Shown in pieces: positions 13,350 through 24,471 of a stretch of DNA of 64,000 nt (positions are counted from its first letter, which is position 1; every line of letters starts with the position of its first letter). The translations under genes were made by a program, and so were the position numbers. Origin of the DNA: CAWJKP01 sp963843465 (GTDB lineage: Bacteria > Planctomycetota > Planctomycetia > Pirellulales > Thermoguttaceae); contig CAWJKP010000001.1 of the NCBI GenBank assembly GCA_963843465.1, positions 2,550,228 to 2,614,227 of the forward strand, in the 5' to 3' direction. The notes under the pieces were generated by a model, which worked only from the letters and a program-made list of their open reading frames with translations, searched no databases and was not told the DNA's origin.

Positions 13350-16300
13350 ATGAAACGAATCGGATTGCTGCTGTGCGGCGCACTGCTGGCGACAAGCGGT
13401 ACGCTTTGGGGAATGACTGCCGACGAGCTGACGCTGAAGACGGGGATTGCCGGCGGATTGTGCTCCTTCCCTCGCGTCGCAGAAGGGGACCAAGCGCTGG
13501 CCTTCGAGTTGGCAAAACGCCCCACGCTGGTCGTCCACCTCTCATCGTCGAGTGCCACAAACGTGGCACGCATCCGCGATGCGGCGGAAGCCGAAGGGAC
13601 CCTGGGCCGCTCGCTCTACGTGGAGACCAGCGGAGCGACGCTGCCCTTTGCCGATCGCCTGGTCGACCTGCTGGTCGTAAGCGACCTGTGCGACGCCGAC
13701 CTGACGCCGGAGCTGCGCAGCGCGTGGCTCCGCGTGCTCGCCCCGCGGCGCGGCGCCGCCCTGGTAGGCCGTGCGAAAGCGGCCGGCGCCGGCCTCTCGC
13801 AGGAAGCCCTCAAGCGCTGGACCAGGAGCCTGCCGCTGGCAAAGGTCCTTGCCGACGACTCCGGCGTGTGGGCCATTTTGAGGACCGATCTGCCGCCCGG
13901 CTCCGATCCCTGGACCCATCGCAGCCACGGTTCCGACAACACCCAGGTCTCCGGCGACACGACCCTCAAACCGCCGTTCCTCACGCAGTGGTGGGGCATG
14001 CCGCGACAGGAAGGGTTCTGGGGCACGACCGTGGTGGCCGACAAAGGCCGGATGTTCTCCATGCGCTCCAGCCGTGACGCCTGGAACCAGGTCTTCCTCA
14101 CGGCGCGAAGCCTGACCAGCGGCGTCGTGCTCTGGCAACGGCGCCTGGGGCAGACGCCCGAGGACAAACCCGGGATCAAGAGGGTTCCGCACGGCGGTTA
14201 CATCCCGGGACGCTCGTCGCTGGTGGTTGCCGAGGACTCGCTCTTCGTGATCGACCGCGACGGCGTGCTGCGGCTGGATGCCGAAACGGGAACGCAGCAC
14301 GGCCGCATCGCCGGACCGAAACCGGCCGGACAGGTCAAGTGGATCGCCTGCTCGGGCGGCTTGTTGGCGGCGCTGTCGGGCGAGGCCGACGTCGTGACGC
14401 CCATCTCCTATCAGACGATTGCCGACAATCCCATCGGCCGGAATCTGGCCGTCTATGAAGCCCAGTCGAACCATTTGCTGTGGCAAGAGAGCCTGGCGGG
14501 CAACGTCGATGAGCGACTGATTATCATTCGTGACGCGCGGATCTACTGCCTGGTTCAAGGCGTGGGCATGGTGTGCCGCGAGCTGCGCACGGGTAAGGTC
14601 GTCTGGACGAACTCCGACCCGGGGCTTCAAGCCGAGTTCCGCACGCCGGCGTCCAAGGTCGTGCGTGAGCTGCTCGTTTCCCAACCCAATCTTCTGGCCT
14701 CCGGCGACGTGCTCTTGCTCAAAGCCAAGTGGGCCAAGAACACCGCCGTGCTCGCCTGCGCCGACGGCAAGCTCCTTTGGAAGAAGCCGACGTTCGAGGG
14801 ATCGTATCGGGCCTTGACCGCGCTGGCCGTCAACGGCCAATGGATCGGCGGAGGGGCTCCCTTGGACCTGAAGACCGGCAAGCAGGTCGCAGGGCCGAAG
14901 TTCATCAGTTCCGGCTGCGGCCCCACTACGGCCACCCCCAGCTACCTGATTACCTGCTTCGGAGCCGTCTCCGACATGACTTCGGGCAAGATGATCCGCT
15001 ACGAGGACATCAAGTCGCCCTGCGACATCGGCTCCATCGTGGCCGAAGGCATGATGGTCACCGTGCCGTCGGAGTGCGGCTGCAACTACGAGGTGAAGGG
15101 CTATCGGGCGCTGACCTCGGCGGGAGCCATCCGGCCGCACACGGCGCCCGCCTGGAAGGAGCGCCTCACGGTGTTCGACACGGCGGAACCAGTTTCGCTG
15201 GCCGCTACGGACGCCGACTGGCCGACCTATCGCCGCGACGCGCAGCGCAGCGCCGCAAGCGCCGCCACGGTGGGCGAGCAGCCCAAAGTTCTCTGGCGAT
15301 GGACGCCCTTGGGCGCCACCCCGTACAGTAGCGATCACTCGGCGGCAGCCGGCCCCCGCTTGGCGGCGGATTTCATGGCCACGGCTCCCGTGGCCGTGGC
15401 AGGGTACGTCTGGTTCGCATCGCACGATGGGACCGTGCATTGCGTGAAGGCGGCGGACGGGAAGGAAGTCTGGAACTTCCCCACCGCCAGCATGCTCTTC
15501 GCCCCGCCGACAATCTACGGTGGTCGCGTACTGGTGGGCGGCGGTGACGGCCGCATTTACTGCCTCAATGCCGCGACCGGCCGCTGCCTGTGGCAGCTTC
15601 TGGCCGCGCCCGCCGATCGGCGCGTGTTCTGGTTCGGCCATCTCGTCAACACCTGGCCCGTGGTGCCGGGCGTGGTCGTCCAGGACGGTGTGGCCTATGC
15701 CGTGGCGGGTTTCCAGAAGGAGAACGGCGTCCACGCCTACGCCTTCGATCCCAAGAGCGGCAACGTGCTCTGGGAGAAGGACGACTCGGGCGCGGGTGGC
15801 CAGGCCGGCCCGGGAGGCGGCTATAGCAGCATCGGCCAGGTCGCGGTCGGAGACGGAAAGCTCTGGCTGTGCAGCTCCACCTCCGTCCCGGGATCGTTCG
15901 CGCTTCCGTCGGGCGACTGGAAGCCGGAAGGAGCGGGCCAATTCGGCTGCGAGATCGGCGTTCTCGAGGGGAAGTGGGTCGTCCAGGGCGGGCGCCGGCT
16001 GAGCGAAACCCAGGACACCTTGTCCCGTCCCTTGGGGAATTCCGGCTTTGCCGCCTGCGCGTTGGGGAAGATCTCCACCCGCGTCGAGCTGGGCGATAGC
16101 GGCATCATGTTGCCCGCATGGGACGCCGATCTTTCCGTGTTGCCACCCCAGGGCGTGTCAGGCAGGCTGACGGCCGTTGCCACGGCCAAGCTGTTGGACT
16201 GGCTCTCGGCCAAGGCCGGGGCCCCAGTTCGCAACGGCTTGCCGCGGAAGAGCAAGGCCGACGACTGGTCGGACGTCAAGTCATGGACCACCGAGAACAT

Positions 16301-16526
16301 GACGCCCATCGCCTTTGCCCTGGCCAAGGACCAACTCGTCGTGGCCTACGAGGGCGGCGGCGGCAAGGGAACCCACAAGCTGAGCGGGCTGCTCCGCTCC
16401 GACGGCTCGAAGGCATGGACGGTCGATCTGCCCGAGCAGGCCGTTATGAACCGGCTCGCGCTGGACCGCAACGGCCGAGTGTTGGTTGCCCTTTGCGACG
16501 GCTCGATCATCTGCCTGGGGCGGTGA
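13350..16526 (+). CDS. Secreted PQQ-like beta-propeller protein
   Basis: A 1,058-residue protein. It starts MKRIGLLLCGALLATSGTLWG (signal peptide) behind GAGAGG. Residues of about 40-170 have a degenerate SAM-methyltransferase-like pattern (LYVETSGATLPFADRLVDLLVVSD). The rest is a long PQQ-type eight-bladed propeller: repeated W-docking strands such as VLWQRRLG, LLWKKPTFEG, VLWRWTPLG, EVWNFPTAS, CLWQLLAAP and VLWEKDDSG, each after a phrase like DGKEV or ATGRC. No quinone-binding residues can be asserted; most such propellers in planctomycetes are of unknown role and act as binding scaffolds. The frame is open upstream to 13134, but the signal peptide sets the start. Confidence 0.85.
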   Translation: MKRIGLLLCGALLATSGTLWGMTADELTLKTGIAGGLCSFPRVAEGDQALAFELAKRPTLVVHLSSSSATNVARIRDAAEAEGTLGRSLYVETSGATLPFADRLVDLLVVSDLCDADLTPELRSAWLRVLAPRRGAALVGRAKAAGAGLSQEALKRWTRSLPLAKVLADDSGVWAILRTDLPPGSDPWTHRSHGSDNTQVSGDTTLKPPFLTQWWGMPRQEGFWGTTVVADKGRMFSMRSSRDAWNQVFLTARSLTSGVVLWQRRLGQTPEDKPGIKRVPHGGYIPGRSSLVVAEDSLFVIDRDGVLRLDAETGTQHGRIAGPKPAGQVKWIACSGGLLAALSGEADVVTPISYQTIADNPIGRNLAVYEAQSNHLLWQESLAGNVDERLIIIRDARIYCLVQGVGMVCRELRTGKVVWTNSDPGLQAEFRTPASKVVRELLVSQPNLLASGDVLLLKAKWAKNTAVLACADGKLLWKKPTFEGSYRALTALAVNGQWIGGGAPLDLKTGKQVAGPKFISSGCGPTTATPSYLITCFGAVSDMTSGKMIRYEDIKSPCDIGSIVAEGMMVTVPSECGCNYEVKGYRALTSAGAIRPHTAPAWKERLTVFDTAEPVSLAATDADWPTYRRDAQRSAASAATVGEQPKVLWRWTPLGATPYSSDHSAAAGPRLAADFMATAPVAVAGYVWFASHDGTVHCVKAADGKEVWNFPTASMLFAPPTIYGGRVLVGGGDGRIYCLNAATGRCLWQLLAAPADRRVFWFGHLVNTWPVVPGVVVQDGVAYAVAGFQKENGVHAYAFDPKSGNVLWEKDDSGAGGQAGPGGGYSSIGQVAVGDGKLWLCSSTSVPGSFALPSGDWKPEGAGQFGCEIGVLEGKWVVQGGRRLSETQDTLSRPLGNSGFAACALGKISTRVELGDSGIMLPAWDADLSVLPPQGVSGRLTAVATAKLLDWLSAKAGAPVRNGLPRKSKADDWSDVKSWTTENMTPIAFALAKDQLVVAYEGGGGKGTHKLSGLLRSDGSKAWTVDLPEQAVMNRLALDRNGRVLVALCDGSIICLGR

Positions 16527-16539
16527 TTTTCCAGGCTGT

Positions 16540-16804
16540 TCTCCCTGCGGATAACCCCTGGCCTCGATCTGCCACGGGCAGCAGATTCTCGTGGCCGCAG
16601 GCGTGGTGACGGGCCGCCGTTTGACGGCTTACCCCGCTCTCAAGCCCGATTTGGTCCGCTGCGGGGCCGTTTGGCGGGAACGTCAATGAGACGTTCTCCA
16701 ATGCCGTGGTTGACGGTAATCTCGTCACCGCGGCCGCCTGGCCCGGGCATCCCGCGTGGATTCGGGAGTTCCTGGAAGTGTTGGGGACGAAGATCGAACC
16801 GTAG
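16540..16804 (+). pseudogene. DJ-1/PfpI-family remnant
   Basis: Three frames together spell the C-terminal half of a DJ-1/PfpI protein. They give the nucleophile elbow ICHGQQIL, then AAGVVTGRRLTAYPALKPD, then FSNAVVDGNLVTAAAWPGHP and REFLEVLGTKIEP before TAG at 16802-16804. One base is missing just before PLASICHG (near 16553), and one C is inserted before VNETFSN (near 16680). The N-terminal half is absent, its place being taken by the end of the propeller gene. Confidence 0.75.
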
Positions 16805-16883
16805 CCCACGTAGGCCCGTACAGTCGCCAGCCGCGAGGTGAATTGGCGAGTGCAGTTCGCTTGGCCGGGCGACGGGCCGATCA

Positions 16884-17387
16884 CTATTGAACCACCAGCG
16901 GAATGCTCTGGGAGTGGCTGTTGAACTCCGGGGCGTACATGCACTGGATCGTGGCCATGCCGGTCTGGTACTCGCCCTTGTGGACCACGCGGGTGGCGTA
17001 CTCGAAGACATACGTGCCCTTGGGCAGGTAGTCGATGAAAAAGTGGCTGGCCGTGTCGCGGGTCGATTCGTAGTAGCCCAGGCCGTCCTGGTACTTGTAA
17101 CTCGAAAGGACGTTGACCGGCTCCGTGCCGCTTGCGCGGTGGTCCTTGAGGTGCACGTACTCCATGTCGCGGTCGCTTTGCAGCACGATCCGCACCACCA
17201 GCTCGTCGCCCACCGCAAGCGGGCCCTTGACGGGCTCCAGCACCGGCCCTTTCGTCGTCAGCCGGCGGGCGTAGAGCGACTTGCTCAGCTTCAGCGGCGT
17301 GCCCTGGTAGGCGGTGACCTTGGCCATGTCTTCCAGGTACTGCCAATGGACGCTCCCCCAGGCCACGCCCTTATCGAGCTTCTTCAC
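16884..17387 (-). CDS. Alpha-2-macroglobulin, C-terminal segment
   Basis: A 167-codon frame that continues the upstream alpha-2-macroglobulin in another phase. It reads KKLDKGVAWGSVHWQYLEDM, PLKLSKSLYARRL, DELVVRIVLQSDRDMEYVHLKD, then DYLPKGTYVFEYATRV, which is the terminal MG10-like domain of bacterial alpha-2-macroglobulins. The stop of the previous segment and a GTG overlap as GTGA, so separate translation is formally possible. The missing single base in GGCCGG next to it suggests instead that all belong to one protein. Confidence 0.75.
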   Translation of the reverse strand: MKKLDKGVAWGSVHWQYLEDMAKVTAYQGTPLKLSKSLYARRLTTKGPVLEPVKGPLAVGDELVVRIVLQSDRDMEYVHLKDHRASGTEPVNVLSSYKYQDGLGYYESTRDTASHFFIDYLPKGTYVFEYATRVVHKGEYQTGMATIQCMYAPEFNSHSQSIPLVVQ

Positions 17388-20300
17388 CGTGATCCGGCCC
17401 AGTTCGGCGTGATCTCGTTGCGCAGCAACCGCTCCTCATAGAAGCCGGTGCCCGCCTCGACCCGCTGGGGCTTGATGACCGTCTGGCCCAGCGTCACCTG
17501 GACCAGCTCGTCCGAGGCCAGCAGGTTGTCGCCCCGCAACAAGAGTCCGTAGACGGCGTCGGCCGTGGCCTTGCTGGTCTTCCAGTCCTGGGTCTGCTTC
17601 TGCTTCAAGAGCCAGACCTTGCAGTCCTCGACCGCCCGGGCGTCGTCCATCACCTCGTCGAAGGCTTCGATCATCATCGCCTGGGTCTCGATGGGCGCGT
17701 GGAACCACCACCAGGAGAGCTCCAGGTCCCGCCAGAACATGCCCAGCTCCTCGCTGGAGACCGAGCGCTCCTTGATCGAGCGCATGATATCCTGCGGCAC
17801 GGCCTTGTCGCCGAAGCGTTTCAGGGCCACCGCCAGGTGGGCCTGCGACTGGCGGTCGGCCAGTTGCAGCCAGTATTTGCGGGCCTGGCCGAGGAAGTAA
17901 TCGACCGCCTCCTGCTGCGGCGGGGCGACCGGATGGTCCTTGAGGAAGAAGCTGCGGCCGTAGAGGTACAGCGCGACGGTCGCGCTTAAGTGGTTCTCCT
18001 CAGGCTTGCCGGCCCGGAGGATCTCGCGATAGACCTGATCGATCCAGCCGTCCAGCCGCGCCAGCGACTTGACCGCGGGGGCCGTGTCGATCGCCACGCC
18101 CAGGTGGCGCAGCCGGCCGAAGCCGGTGGTGATGTAGAGGGTGATGTAATCGTTGGGCGGGCCGCCGGGGAACCAGGGCCAGGCCCCGTCGCCCATCTGC
18201 TGCTCGGTAAGCTTCTTCAAAAGCCGGGCCGTCTCCTCGTTTAGCCGGTTGTCGTCGAAGAGGATGCCCACGTTGCGGCGGGCCTGACTCTCGGCCTGCG
18301 CCTGCCGGACCCAGGGGGTCTCTTCCAGCATCACCGACTTCAGGTCCTGGTTCTTCTCCAGCGGGCTCTGCAGCGCGGGCGTGCCCTTCCACTGGTCGAA
18401 GATCCGCCGGATCTTGGGGTCGCTGGCCGCGATGTGCCGCGCCAGCGCGTTGGCGTACAGGCGGTTGAACGTCTGCTCCGTACACTCGTAAGGGAAGTCC
18501 ATCAGGTAGGGCAGGGCCATCACCGCATACCACGAGGGATTGGAGACCATCTGGACGGTGAGCGTCTCGTTCTTCAGGGTCTTCGACTGGCCCGACTGGC
18601 TCAGCCGGGTGAAGTCGAACTTCTTGGTCTGGGGGCCGCGGATCGGCAGCGGCAGCGACTCGGTCACGAGGATCCGCCGCGGGAGGATCGGCAGGAGCCC
18701 TTCCTCGCCGTCGGAAACCCGTCCCGTCGAGCCGACCGCCTTGTAGGCCAGCACTTCACCCCCGGCATCGGGAACCTGCAATCGCCAGGAGAAACTCCGC
18801 GACTCTTTGGCGGGAATGTCGAAAGCCCGGTCCGTCACGAGGTTACCGAAGTAGCCATCGGCCGACTTGCCCGTGCGGGCGGCGGCCAGCGTCAGCCGCA
18901 CGCTGCCGGCCAACCGCGTGGCCGACTGGTTGGCCACCTTGACGGTGAACTCCAGCACGTCGCCTTCGCGGAGGAACCGCGGCGGATTGGGCTGGACCAT
19001 CAGGTCCTTGGCCGTGACCACCTTGTCCTCTAACTGGCCGCCGCGGAGATCGCGGTCGTGGGCGAAGGCGAGGAACTTCCATTCGGTGAGCGCCTCGGGC
19101 ATGAGGAACTCCATTTTCACCCGGCCCTCGGCGTCGGAGAGCAAGTGTGGGAAGAAGAAGGCCGTCTCGTTGAGGTTCTTGCGGGCGGAGACCTGGCTCA
19201 GGTCCGGCCCTTGGGGTTGCCCCGGGGCCGGCCCTGCCGCCGGCTTGTCGGCCGCGCGATCGTAGGCCGCGCCGGCCAATGCCTTCTTCGCTTCCCCTCG
19301 GTACGCCACGCCGTCTCTCTTTTCCAACTGCTCGCCGGCCTGGTCTTCCCCGTTGGCCAACGCTCGCCGTGTTGCAGCCATGGGGGCCCCGGGGGCAGCG
19401 CCCAGAAAAGCGCCGCGCATCCCGCCTTTGCCGCCGAAGTACATGTAGCGCCAGAGGTTGACCGTGATGTCGGCCGGGAAGGAGCGGTAGGTCATCTGCA
19501 CGTCCTTCCGCGCCAGCGGCCAGGAGCCCTGCAAATGCATGAGCGACTTGGACATGTTCTCGAACTGCACTTGCAGGTTCGAGTGGTCCTCGCGGAAGAC
19601 CCCGAAGCCCGGCGGCCAGGCGTGCGGCAGGTAGGCGTCCAAGGAGCGGTCGTAGAGCGCGGCCACCATTTCGGCCGCCGCGTGCTTGGCGTCGGGACCG
19701 GTGATCACCGCGGTCCACGTCTCCCGCTGGCCGGGCTGGAGCTTGGAAACGAAATGCTCCCAGGCGACCGACAACTTCTTGTTGGTCCAGGGGACCTCGA
19801 CCCGGTGCATGGTCAGATAGGCCCGGTTCTCCCGGACCATCGTCACCCGCAGCGTGAAGCCGCCCCGCAGGGCCTCGGTGATCGCCTGCTTGATCGGCTG
19901 CTGCGCGGCCCCCGGTTCCGTCCAGAAGGCCTGGAGCTGCTTGCCGCGATGCTCGATCTCCAGGTAGGCCCGGGCCTTCTCGTAGCCGGTGCCCCAGAGG
20001 GCCATGAATTCCTGTCCCGGCTCCAACGTCCACGCGGGCGACGCCACCAGATTGGGCACCTTGACCGACAACCGCTTGGCGTCGGGCTTGAGGACCAACA
20101 GCGGCAAGAGCGCCGTCACTTTCTTCTGAAAGCGGTCCTGCGTGGCCAGCACGGCGCGGTAGGCCCCGGCCTCCAGCTTGAAGCCCAGCGTCGCCTTTCC
20201 GGCCGGGTCGGTATTGAAGCCCTCCTCGCCCACGACCTCACCCAGTTCCCAGGAGCTGGGGTTGGACAGGTCCGGCTCGGGCTCGGGCTGAAGCTTAGGG

Positions 20301-22028
20301 GTCTTGCGGCCCGCCTCCTTCGCCACCCCGCCCTTCCGCGCGGGACCAGGGAGCCGCCCCGCCGGCGTGGCCGCCAGGGCTAACGTCCGGCCCTTCCGCA
20401 CGGGAACGGGAAAGAACGAGCCCGAAAGGCTGGCGCGGTGGACGCTCTCCGGCTGCTTCAGCCGATAGACCTTGACCGCGCCCTCCGCGCGTTGGCCTTC
20501 GCCGTCCAGCGTCTGCGTGCTGATGGCGATCTTCACCGGCTGTTTCTCGGTGAGCCACTCTTCCGCGGTCATCGACGCGGCCAGCGCCGTGTAACCGACG
20601 TTCACGCTGCGATTGGCCGAGCGGGTCTCGCCGGCCGTGTCGGTCACGTCGGCATAGACCGCGTAGTGGAACGTGGGCTCGTCCTGTTCCGAAACCGACA
20701 GGTCCGGCCTGGCCACAAACTCCACCTGGAACGTGCCGTCGCTCTGGGTGATCGCCGTGCCGTGGGCAATCTCCTGGCTGGCGGTCTGCTGCGGGCTCCG
20801 CCACCAGTAGCACCACATCCACCAGATCGGATAACGCACCTCGCGGACCACGCGGTAGCGGACCTTGGCCCCATCGGTCGCGGCCCCCGTGTAGGCCGTG
20901 GCCTTGCCCTGCAGGCTCACTTTGTCGCCCAGCCGCGGGGCCGTCTTGGGCGGCTCCAGCACCACCTGGAACTTGGGCCGCTTGTATTCCTCGACGCTCA
21001 CGGCGGTCATGCCGCGCAGCTCGCCCTCGGCGCGGATCGTCATCCGCCCCATGAGCCGATCGCGGGGCGCCGTAAAGCTGCCGCTGAAAGAGCCGTAATC
21101 GTTGCTGCGGTGCTCCTGCTTGGCGATCTCCTTGTTGTTGACGTTGGCAAAGACCACGGTGACCGCCTCGCCGCCGAGCACCTTGTAGTCGTCGGCCTCC
21201 TGGTCCACGCGGATCGAGATCCCCTTGTACTGGATCGTCTGCCCCGGCCGGTAGAGCGAGCGGTCGGTGAAAAAGACCGTCCGCTTGTAGGGCTGCGGCT
21301 TGCGGTTACCGCTGTAGTTGTAATAGTCGTTGGCCGACGAGAGCTGCTGGTCCCTGAACGTCGCGAGGACCAGGCAGCCTTGGTTGCCGCCGGCCTGGAG
21401 GGAGAAAAGGCCGTTGGCGTCGGTCTTGGCCTGCGGGCCGGCGGCGAAGGAGTTCCAGTTCACGCGGCACCACGCCTGCACGTCCGCGCCGGCCAACGGT
21501 TGGCCCGAAATCGCGTCCAGCACGAAGCCTTCGATCAGGCCGTCGCCCCAGCGGGACCGCATCACCACCGCCAGGTTGCTCACCCAGACGTCGGTGAACG
21601 TGACCTGGTTGTTCTGCCCGCCGAACCCCGGATCGGCACTGGAAACGAGGAAGTAGAAGCCGGGCTTCAACCCCTGAGGCGCCGGCAGCTCTTCGACCCG
21701 TAACTGGTAATCGGGCGTCGCCGGCAGCTTGGCCGACCACTCCAGCTCCGGCTTCTTGGCCAGCAGGGCGTTGCGCTGATTGATGTCGAGGTACTCGGGC
21801 CGGTTCCTGGCGCTCTTGAGCAACTCGACATAGTCGTAACGCACCGCGCGGAAGTAGACCTGCGTCAGGTTGCGGTAGTGGACCTCGATTTTGACCTGGC
21901 TGCCCTCCGCCACAGCGGGCGCAAGGGGCCACACCCGCTCGGTCGTCACCTGGCACGAGCGGGCCTCGATCTCCTGCAGCAAGTTGTAGCAGAACTTGCC
22001 GCCGAAGGTCTCCGCAAAGGCCCGCGCC
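17384..22028 (-). CDS. Alpha-2-macroglobulin, central segment
   Basis: About 1,550 residues form the body of a bacterial alpha-2-macroglobulin. It starts with an MG domain (VYFRAVRYDYVELL), then a carboxypeptidase-regulatory-like/MG3 segment (ISGQPLAGADVQAWC). The MG4 region has TDRSLYRPGQTIQYKG. The ANATO-like loop region (QVSARKNLNETAFFFPHLL) and the thioester domain with YECTEQ (18473-18487) follow; most family members have CLEQ. The alpha/alpha terpenoid-cyclase-like domain comes after that. Such proteins trap attacking proteases in the periplasm and in bacteria are often paired with penicillin-binding protein 1C, which is not seen here. The sequence enters this frame at about 22028 and leaves it at the stop at 17384. 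Confidence 0.85.
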
Positions 22029-23034
22029 CCTGGTCGGCCAGGTCGTGGGCGGCGACCAAGTCGCCTTCCTCCCGCAGCACCAGCGCCAAGCGGTAGCGGG
22101 CCAGCGCCGAAACCTCGTGGTCGCCCCAGCGGCGGATGAACTGTTTCAGCGCCGCCTGGTAGCGGGCATTCTTCTCCTCGCCGACGGCCTTGTTGTAACC
22201 GAAGATCAGCCGCTCCAGATCGGCGTCCAGCAAGGCCGCCTTCTCGACATCGTCCGCATGGAAGCCGACCAGCTTCTGATAGAGCTTGACGGCCTTGACG
22301 ACCGGCGAATCGGCGTCGGTCGTGGAGACTTCCCATTTCACGAACTCCTCGGCCGGACTGAAAATCGGGCTTCCGGCCGAAAGCTCGAAGGCATCCTCCG
22401 GCTTGGCCGCCGCTTGTTCGCCCGAGGTGTAGAACTCCAACGCCTGGTGGGCAAGGAAGTCGTAGAGCGTCGGCCGCCAGGTGTCGGGTACCGTGCCCCG
22501 CTGCAAAAGGTCGTCGTACTGGGCGACCGGGATCGCCTTCAGCTCCGCCTCCGGTCCCAGCGCCTTGGTGAACTGCCGGTCGATCTCGGCGAACAGCCGC
22601 GGCAAGTCCCAGGTGGTAAAATCCTTGCTCGGCGGAGCGGCCGTTGCCGTCCGCTGCATGAACCGCCAGCGATTCTGCTGGAAATAGTGCCAATACCAAT
22701 CGGCCAGGATGGCGTCCATCACGGGGACCATTTCCTTGGGCGCCTTGGCGATCTCCGCCTCCAGGCGGGTGATCTTCTCCTCGGGCTTATTGCCCTGGAT
22801 GTTCCCCTCCAGGGCAATCTTCTTGGCGATGGCCTTGATGGCCTCGGGGTAAGCCTTCTCCTGCATGGCCCCCTGAATGATGGGGTCAAGTCGCTCGATG
22901 GCTGTCTTCGGCAGGCCCTTGTTGACCGCCTCGTCCACCTGCTTCCACTGCGGGTCCCATTTGCCCGCGATGGCTTGGGGCCCTTGGAGGAGGAAAACCA
23001 CTGCCGCCAACAGGAGTATGAGCGTTCGGTGCAT
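21946..23034 (-). CDS. Alpha-2-macroglobulin, N-terminal segment
   Basis: Starts MHRTLILLLAAVVFLLQGPQAIAG (signal peptide, ATG at 23034). Roughly 300 residues of helical TPR-like sequence follow (KQVDEAVNKGLPKTAIERLDPII, ALKQFIRRWGDHEVSALARYRLALVL). Sense passes to another frame at the G run near 22028, where one G appears to be missing (DLADQG continues as ARAFAETFGGKFC). The last 25 or so codons of this frame are nonsense. Bacterial alpha-2-macroglobulins with such helical N-terminal extensions are known in planctomycetes. Confidence 0.8.
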   Translation of the reverse strand: MHRTLILLLAAVVFLLQGPQAIAGKWDPQWKQVDEAVNKGLPKTAIERLDPIIQGAMQEKAYPEAIKAIAKKIALEGNIQGNKPEEKITRLEAEIAKAPKEMVPVMDAILADWYWHYFQQNRWRFMQRTATAAPPSKDFTTWDLPRLFAEIDRQFTKALGPEAELKAIPVAQYDDLLQRGTVPDTWRPTLYDFLAHQALEFYTSGEQAAAKPEDAFELSAGSPIFSPAEEFVKWEVSTTDADSPVVKAVKLYQKLVGFHADDVEKAALLDADLERLIFGYNKAVGEEKNARYQAALKQFIRRWGDHEVSALARYRLALVLREEGDLVAAHDLADQGRGPLRRPSAASSATTCCRRSRPARAR

Positions 23035-23094
23035 GGTATTTCTCGTGGTTTTTCCGGAGGCCAATGATTGTCGCCCCAACAAAGACGAGGATGC

Positions 23095-24265
23095 TCAGTG
23101 GAAAGTTCCAAAATGCGGCGTGCCAGCGGACAACAACTGCTGTTTGCGCATGACCGAGAGCATGAGCTTCTTGCCTGCCGCGTCGTCCCGTATCTGGCCG
23201 AGGTCCTCGACGGTGCGGACCGGCTTGCCGTTGCAGGCAAGAATGACGTCGTCCTTTTGCAGCCCGGCCCTGGCGGCGGGAACGACCTGATCGGGCATCT
23301 GCGGGGTTCGGGCGATGGCCTTCAGCTCGGGCTTCCGCACGCCGAATTGGTCCATGGGGAAGTTGACGAAGCCAAGTTGGAGCGCCGGCGACTGCGGCTT
23401 CACTCGGAAGTCGCCGCTGGCCGGGTCGACGAACATCGCGTCGGCGACGATGGAGTGCGCATCGCGCTGCGACTGCCGGGCCAGCCCGGCTGCCGGCTTT
23501 GGCGGCGCCACGCCGGGCCGGTGGACGAGGTTGTAGTCCATTTCCTTGCCCCAGGGCGTCGAGGGCATGCCGCCAGCCGGCAGGTAGCCCTCGGACCCGA
23601 TGATGTTGCGGCGGAACACGTCCTGGCTGTGCTTGTACCAGACGTGCGGGTGGAAGCCGTTGTTGACGATGATGTTGTTCTCCACCACGCGGTGGAATCC
23701 TTCGCGGTTCTTCAGGCCGCCGTGCAGGCAGAGGTTATTGTAGATGTGGTAGTTGGAGGAGCCGTTGTCCAGGTCGATGTCCCAGCCGTGGTCGCAGCGC
23801 CAGCGGTTATTGCGAATCACGACGGTCTTGACGGCATCCAGCAGCGGCACGTCCTTCTCGGCTTCCCAAACCTTGTCGTCGTTCAGGTTCAGGCCGTCGA
23901 GGCCCCAGAAGCGGTCGCGGCCCCAGGAATTGAACGAGCCGTGGTCGCCGGTTTCCTTGACCGTATCGAAGATGTCGCAGAACTCGATCACATGGCCGCC
24001 CCAGCAGCCGTCGCCGATATTGATCCCGGCCCACTTCAGACCCTTCAGCCGGACCCCGCCGCTGATCACCATCTGCTCGTTTCGATAGGCTTGGTACACG
24101 ACAGGTGCCGTTGGAGTCCCGGAGTCTTCGGCCGTGAGGATCAAGGTGTCGGTGAGGTAGTGCGTCCCGCCGCGCAGGTAGATCGTGACCGGCTCGCGCC
24201 CCTTTGCCTGCCGCGCCGCCTGCTGCGCCCGTTGCAGGGTGGCATACGGTCGTTCCAAGGGGCGA
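23095..24265 (-). pseudogene. Beta-helix protein with C-terminal PDZ, 5'-truncated
   Basis: The C-terminal part of a right-handed parallel beta-helix (polysaccharide-lyase-like) protein. It reads YATLQRAQQAARQAKGREPVTIYLRGG, a gap, then repeated helix rungs (IEFCDIFDTVKETGDHG, SNYHIYNNLCLHGGL, VVENNIIVNNGFHP). A shortened PDZ domain follows (AARAGLQKDDVILACNGKPV). No signal peptide or start codon exists upstream of about 24265; the frame merely runs on antisense to the next gene. A long internal piece also seems missing after GGVRLKGLKW. Its stop is 60 bases before the ATG of the alpha-2-macroglobulin. Confidence 0.65.
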
Positions 24266-24471
24266 AGACATTGTAGCTCCTTCCCAGGGCGGCCGCTATC
24301 ACGTCCCCGAACTTCTGATCCACCACGGTAACCCTCTCGCCTTTTCCCCGGTACAGTTTGTATCTGGCGCTCCCCTGGCTGTAAGATCAGAGAAGTTGTC
24401 AACGAAACGAACCCGCGGGCAACACGATCGTATTCATTCTCGGGTTGCCGGGAAAGGCAAGGGTGATCGGC

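Noticed and set aside
13542..15941. A long minus-strand frame inside the propeller gene
   Set aside because: The plus strand shows a signal peptide and propeller repeats; the minus frame is a GC-rich shadow.
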